From: an uncultured Collinsella sp.
GTDB lineage: Bacteria; Actinomycetota; Coriobacteriia; Coriobacteriales; Coriobacteriaceae
DNA length: 7,242 nt
Assembly (NCBI GenBank): GCA_900757285.1
Contig: CAAENI010000070.1
Location: 1-7,242 of the forward strand
Direction of reading: 5' to 3'
Made by a program: the position numbers and the translations under genes. The stretch's first letter is position 1; each line of letters begins with the position of its first letter. Positions 5,085 to 7,242 of this stretch are shown piece after piece. The notes beneath the pieces were generated by a model. That model was not told the DNA's origin, searched no databases, and was given only the letters and a program-made list of their open reading frames with translations.

Positions 5085-6824
5085 GTGGCCGACCAGGACA
5101 TCAAGATGCTCATCGAGCGCATTATGGCCGAGGCCCGGACCCATCAGTCCGCCCGCTTCTCAAACGAAACCTACGCAGACGAGCCGATTCTCAAAACCGG
5201 CCGACAGATGCAGAATTTCCTCCCCGACCAGTACCGTAAAATGCGCGAGATATCGCGCTGGCAGGATGACCCCAAGGGCGGTGCGGGCCGCTGGCTTTCG
5301 GAAGCCGAGCTTTTTTACCGCCAGGGCCTGCTGATGGCCGACTTTGAGGACGACTGTCCCTACAACGGCACCTTTAAGTCGTACTTTCCCACCTACAACG
5401 CCATGAGCGACCGGCAACTGCGCGGCTACTTTACCTGGCGTGCCCAAGTGCGCCGCGGAACCGTCGAGGAAACGTCTACGTCCTTTGCCTTTCTGTATCT
5501 CTATGAGCTGATCTGCGGCATTGGCGTAGATAATCCACTCGATGGTTTTAACAAGATCAAGGCTTTTTGGGATGTCTATCGCGCCTTCGAGCCCGGCATC
5601 GACCGGTTTGCGCGCGTGTGGCTGCAAGATTACGCCGTGTTCCACGGGCTCGACCCCAAGCTGCTTCGCGACTCTAAAACCGTCATGTTCGATAACGCCC
5701 TTATCGAACTGCGGCGCGCGGCACGAGACCTTGTACCGGCACCGTCCGGCCAGACCCCTAAGCGTCGCAAAACCTCCGAGCCCACGCTCCCCCTTCCGCC
5801 CGATGAGGTGCGCGAGGAGCGACTCATGGCCGCCATCAACGCCCTCTCCACGTACAACCTAAGTAGCTCGCGGCTCGACCGCAGCCACCACCGTGATCTG
5901 CGCCACGTGGCGTGCGCCGTGTATGTCCGCATGGCGCGCTACTATGACACGCACCGAAAGACCGGCATCGTGGCAAGTTTATTTGGGGAGGAGACGGCCA
6001 TGCCCTACACCATGTTTGCCTCGGCCGTATTCTTTGCGCCCGAGCGCCACGAGGACTGCGAATACCGTCTGGACCCCATCCATATCTACCGTTGCCAAAA
6101 CGGTTTTTGGGAATGCATGCGGATTCACGGTAGCAGGCAAAAGAGCAGCAAGCTCGGTGAAATGATGCGCGCCTGCGACCAACGCCTGCGCCTGGCGCTG
6201 GACCCCGCCCATCCCCTTAAGGAAGAAAAGGTCCCCAAATATCTGGCCAAGATTATCGATGACGAGATTGTGGCATGGCTTTCGTGGGACGCCGCACACC
6301 AGCCCGTCAAGATCGATATCGATTTGAGCCAGCTGGGGCACATTCGGAGCGCTGCCGCACAAACGCGCGAAGCGCTTTTGATCGACGAGGAACGCGAGGA
6401 CGGCACGCTTGCGGATGCCGAGGTGACAGTTGCCGAACGACGGGAAGCCAAGCCCGTGGCCGGCACGATCGCCGAACCAGTCGCGACGACCATGCAGCAG
6501 GACGAGGCTAGCGAGCCGACCATCTCCACCGAGCAGTTTGGCGTCGTGGCCCCGCTCCTCGCACCAGCACCCACGTCCGCTGACACCGCGTCCGCACTCG
6601 ATCCCGCCGCAGACGCCTATCTTCGAGCACTACTCGAGCAAAACGCAGCGCAGACGGCATCGGCGGTGGCGCAGTCGGGCAAGAGTGAGGACATGCTTGT
6701 CGATACCATCAACGAGGCGCTCTTTGACCTGGTGGGAGACACCGTTATCGAATTCGGCGCGGCAGGGCCGCAGATTATCGAGGACTACGAAGCAGACGTG
6801 AGAGGATACCTAGACCATGAGTGA
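5085..6824 (+). CDS. TerB-N/TerB-C domain protein (579 aa)
   Basis: This is a protein with a TerB-N domain at the front and a TerB-C domain at the end, a pairing known from predicted Ter-related stress and defence operons; its biochemical role is not established. The TerB-N region (about 70-215) shows the family's marks: ELFYRQGLLMADFEDD (75-90), FPTYNAMSDRQLRGYFTWR (101-119), and FLYLYELICGIGV (136-148). A basic, proline-rich linker (about 217-240) leads to a helical middle region (about 240-405). Residues 430-530 are Ala/Glu-rich and look disordered. TerB-C is at about 535-577, with LVDTINEALFDLVGDTVIE (538-556) and IIEDYEADV (564-572). There is no signal peptide or membrane segment, so it is cytoplasmic. 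The GTG start follows AGGAGG (5075-5080) by 4 nt. Its end overlaps the ATPase gene by 8 nt, which implies coupled expression and a shared task. Confidence 0.95.
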   Translation: MADQDIKMLIERIMAEARTHQSARFSNETYADEPILKTGRQMQNFLPDQYRKMREISRWQDDPKGGAGRWLSEAELFYRQGLLMADFEDDCPYNGTFKSYFPTYNAMSDRQLRGYFTWRAQVRRGTVEETSTSFAFLYLYELICGIGVDNPLDGFNKIKAFWDVYRAFEPGIDRFARVWLQDYAVFHGLDPKLLRDSKTVMFDNALIELRRAARDLVPAPSGQTPKRRKTSEPTLPLPPDEVREERLMAAINALSTYNLSSSRLDRSHHRDLRHVACAVYVRMARYYDTHRKTGIVASLFGEETAMPYTMFASAVFFAPERHEDCEYRLDPIHIYRCQNGFWECMRIHGSRQKSSKLGEMMRACDQRLRLALDPAHPLKEEKVPKYLAKIIDDEIVAWLSWDAAHQPVKIDIDLSQLGHIRSAAAQTREALLIDEEREDGTLADAEVTVAERREAKPVAGTIAEPVATTMQQDEASEPTISTEQFGVVAPLLAPAPTSADTASALDPAADAYLRALLEQNAAQTASAVAQSGKSEDMLVDTINEALFDLVGDTVIEFGAAGPQIIEDYEADVRGYLDHE

Positions 6825-7242
6825 TACCGCATCCGCAGCACCCCGCGTGCCCAAGCGCGTCGCTGCCGTCATTCTCAACTCGCTCAAGGGCGGCGTGGTC
6901 CCGCGCATCGGCCTTCCTTACATCACCGTAGGGCGCGAGGTCGAGATCCGCGCCCTGCTCACCGATTTAAGTCTCATCGCCGATGGCGGCGCGAGCTTCC
7001 GCTTTTTAGTCGGTCGCTACGGCGCCGGTAAGAGCTTTTTGCTCCAGACCATCCGCACGCACGCCATGGGCGAGGGATTCGTCGTCGCCGATGCCGACTT
7101 GTCGCCCGAGCGACGCCTGCAGGGCGGTCAGGGGCAGGGCCTTGCCACCTACCGCGAGCTCATCCGCAATATATCGACCAAGACGCGCCCCGAGGGCGGT
7201 GCGCTCAACCTTATTCTGGATCGCTGGGTCGCCTCGTGTGCC
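6817..7242 (+). CDS. BrxC/BrxD-family P-loop ATPase, N-terminal part (3' end outside window)
   Basis: The first 142 residues are visible and open to the right edge. They match the BrxC/BrxD (formerly DUF2791) ATP-binding family: ILNSLKGGVVPR (19-30), GLPYITVGRE (32-41), FRFLVGRYGAGKSFLLQTIR (61-80) with the Walker A motif GRYGAGKS (66-73), VVADADLSPERRL (89-101) and ATYRELIRNISTKTRPEGG (110-128). BrxD is an accessory ATPase in some BREX phage-defence systems, where it is usually encoded beside the Lhr-like helicase BrxHI. The start ATG overlaps the TerB gene by 8 nt, with AGAGGA (6801-6806) 10 nt upstream. Walker B and the C-terminal half are outside the window, so whether the ATPase is intact cannot be judged. 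No BREX methylase (PglX) or PglZ is visible here; a stand-alone TerB-BrxD-helicase module is more likely than full BREX. Confidence 0.95.
   Translation, partial: MSDTASAAPRVPKRVAAVILNSLKGGVVPRIGLPYITVGREVEIRALLTDLSLIADGGASFRFLVGRYGAGKSFLLQTIRTHAMGEGFVVADADLSPERRLQGGQGQGLATYRELIRNISTKTRPEGGALNLILDRWVASCA

Noticed and set aside
1..7242. CRISPR array, insertion sequence, tRNA or rRNA
   Set aside because: No regularly spaced repeats, no transposase frame with terminal repeats and no tRNA- or rRNA-like stretch were seen on reading both strands.

Overview
The window is about 60% GC, densely coded and bacterial. The protein families fit a high-GC Gram-positive, most likely a gut coriobacterium close to Collinsella. 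This is inferred from general protein character, since there is no rRNA or tRNA to confirm it. Nine genes are present; the first runs off the left edge and the last off the right edge.

Left end (1-613, minus strand): the first 204 codons of a GlcD-type FAD-linked oxidoreductase. A 345-bp divergent intergenic region (614-958) follows. It holds candidate minus-strand promoters, an 11-bp-phased TTGGTCA repeat and a perfect hairpin just before the next gene.

Middle (959-4162, plus strand): five closely packed genes that look like a cell-surface module. In order they are a small cytoplasmic protein, an N-terminally membrane-anchored protein with a beta-rich ectodomain, a secreted 199-residue beta-rich protein, a very small secreted protein ending in a sortase-like signal (LAQTDD, a hydrophobic stretch and a basic tail), and a large secreted protein with two CxxC pairs. 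Genes overlap at 1252-1255 and 2435-2451. The C-terminal domain of the large protein looks like a diverged relative of the 199-residue protein, and the large protein shares an E-[LI]-D-x-G-N-C motif with the small anchor protein. I do not recognise this cluster as a characterised system. The working idea is a wall-attached surface assembly.

A single membrane protein gene of the DUF554 (YqgA/YdfK) family follows at 4281-4997.

Right end (5085-7242): a two-gene operon start preceded by an extended -10 promoter lying between unusual permuted inverted repeats. It encodes a TerB-N/TerB-C protein overlapping by 8 bp a BrxC/BrxD-family P-loop ATPase, which is cut by the window end. TerB-N proteins and BrxD ATPases belong to predicted stress and phage-defence networks, so this is the likeliest conflict system here; an Lhr-like (BrxHI-type) helicase would be expected just beyond the right edge.
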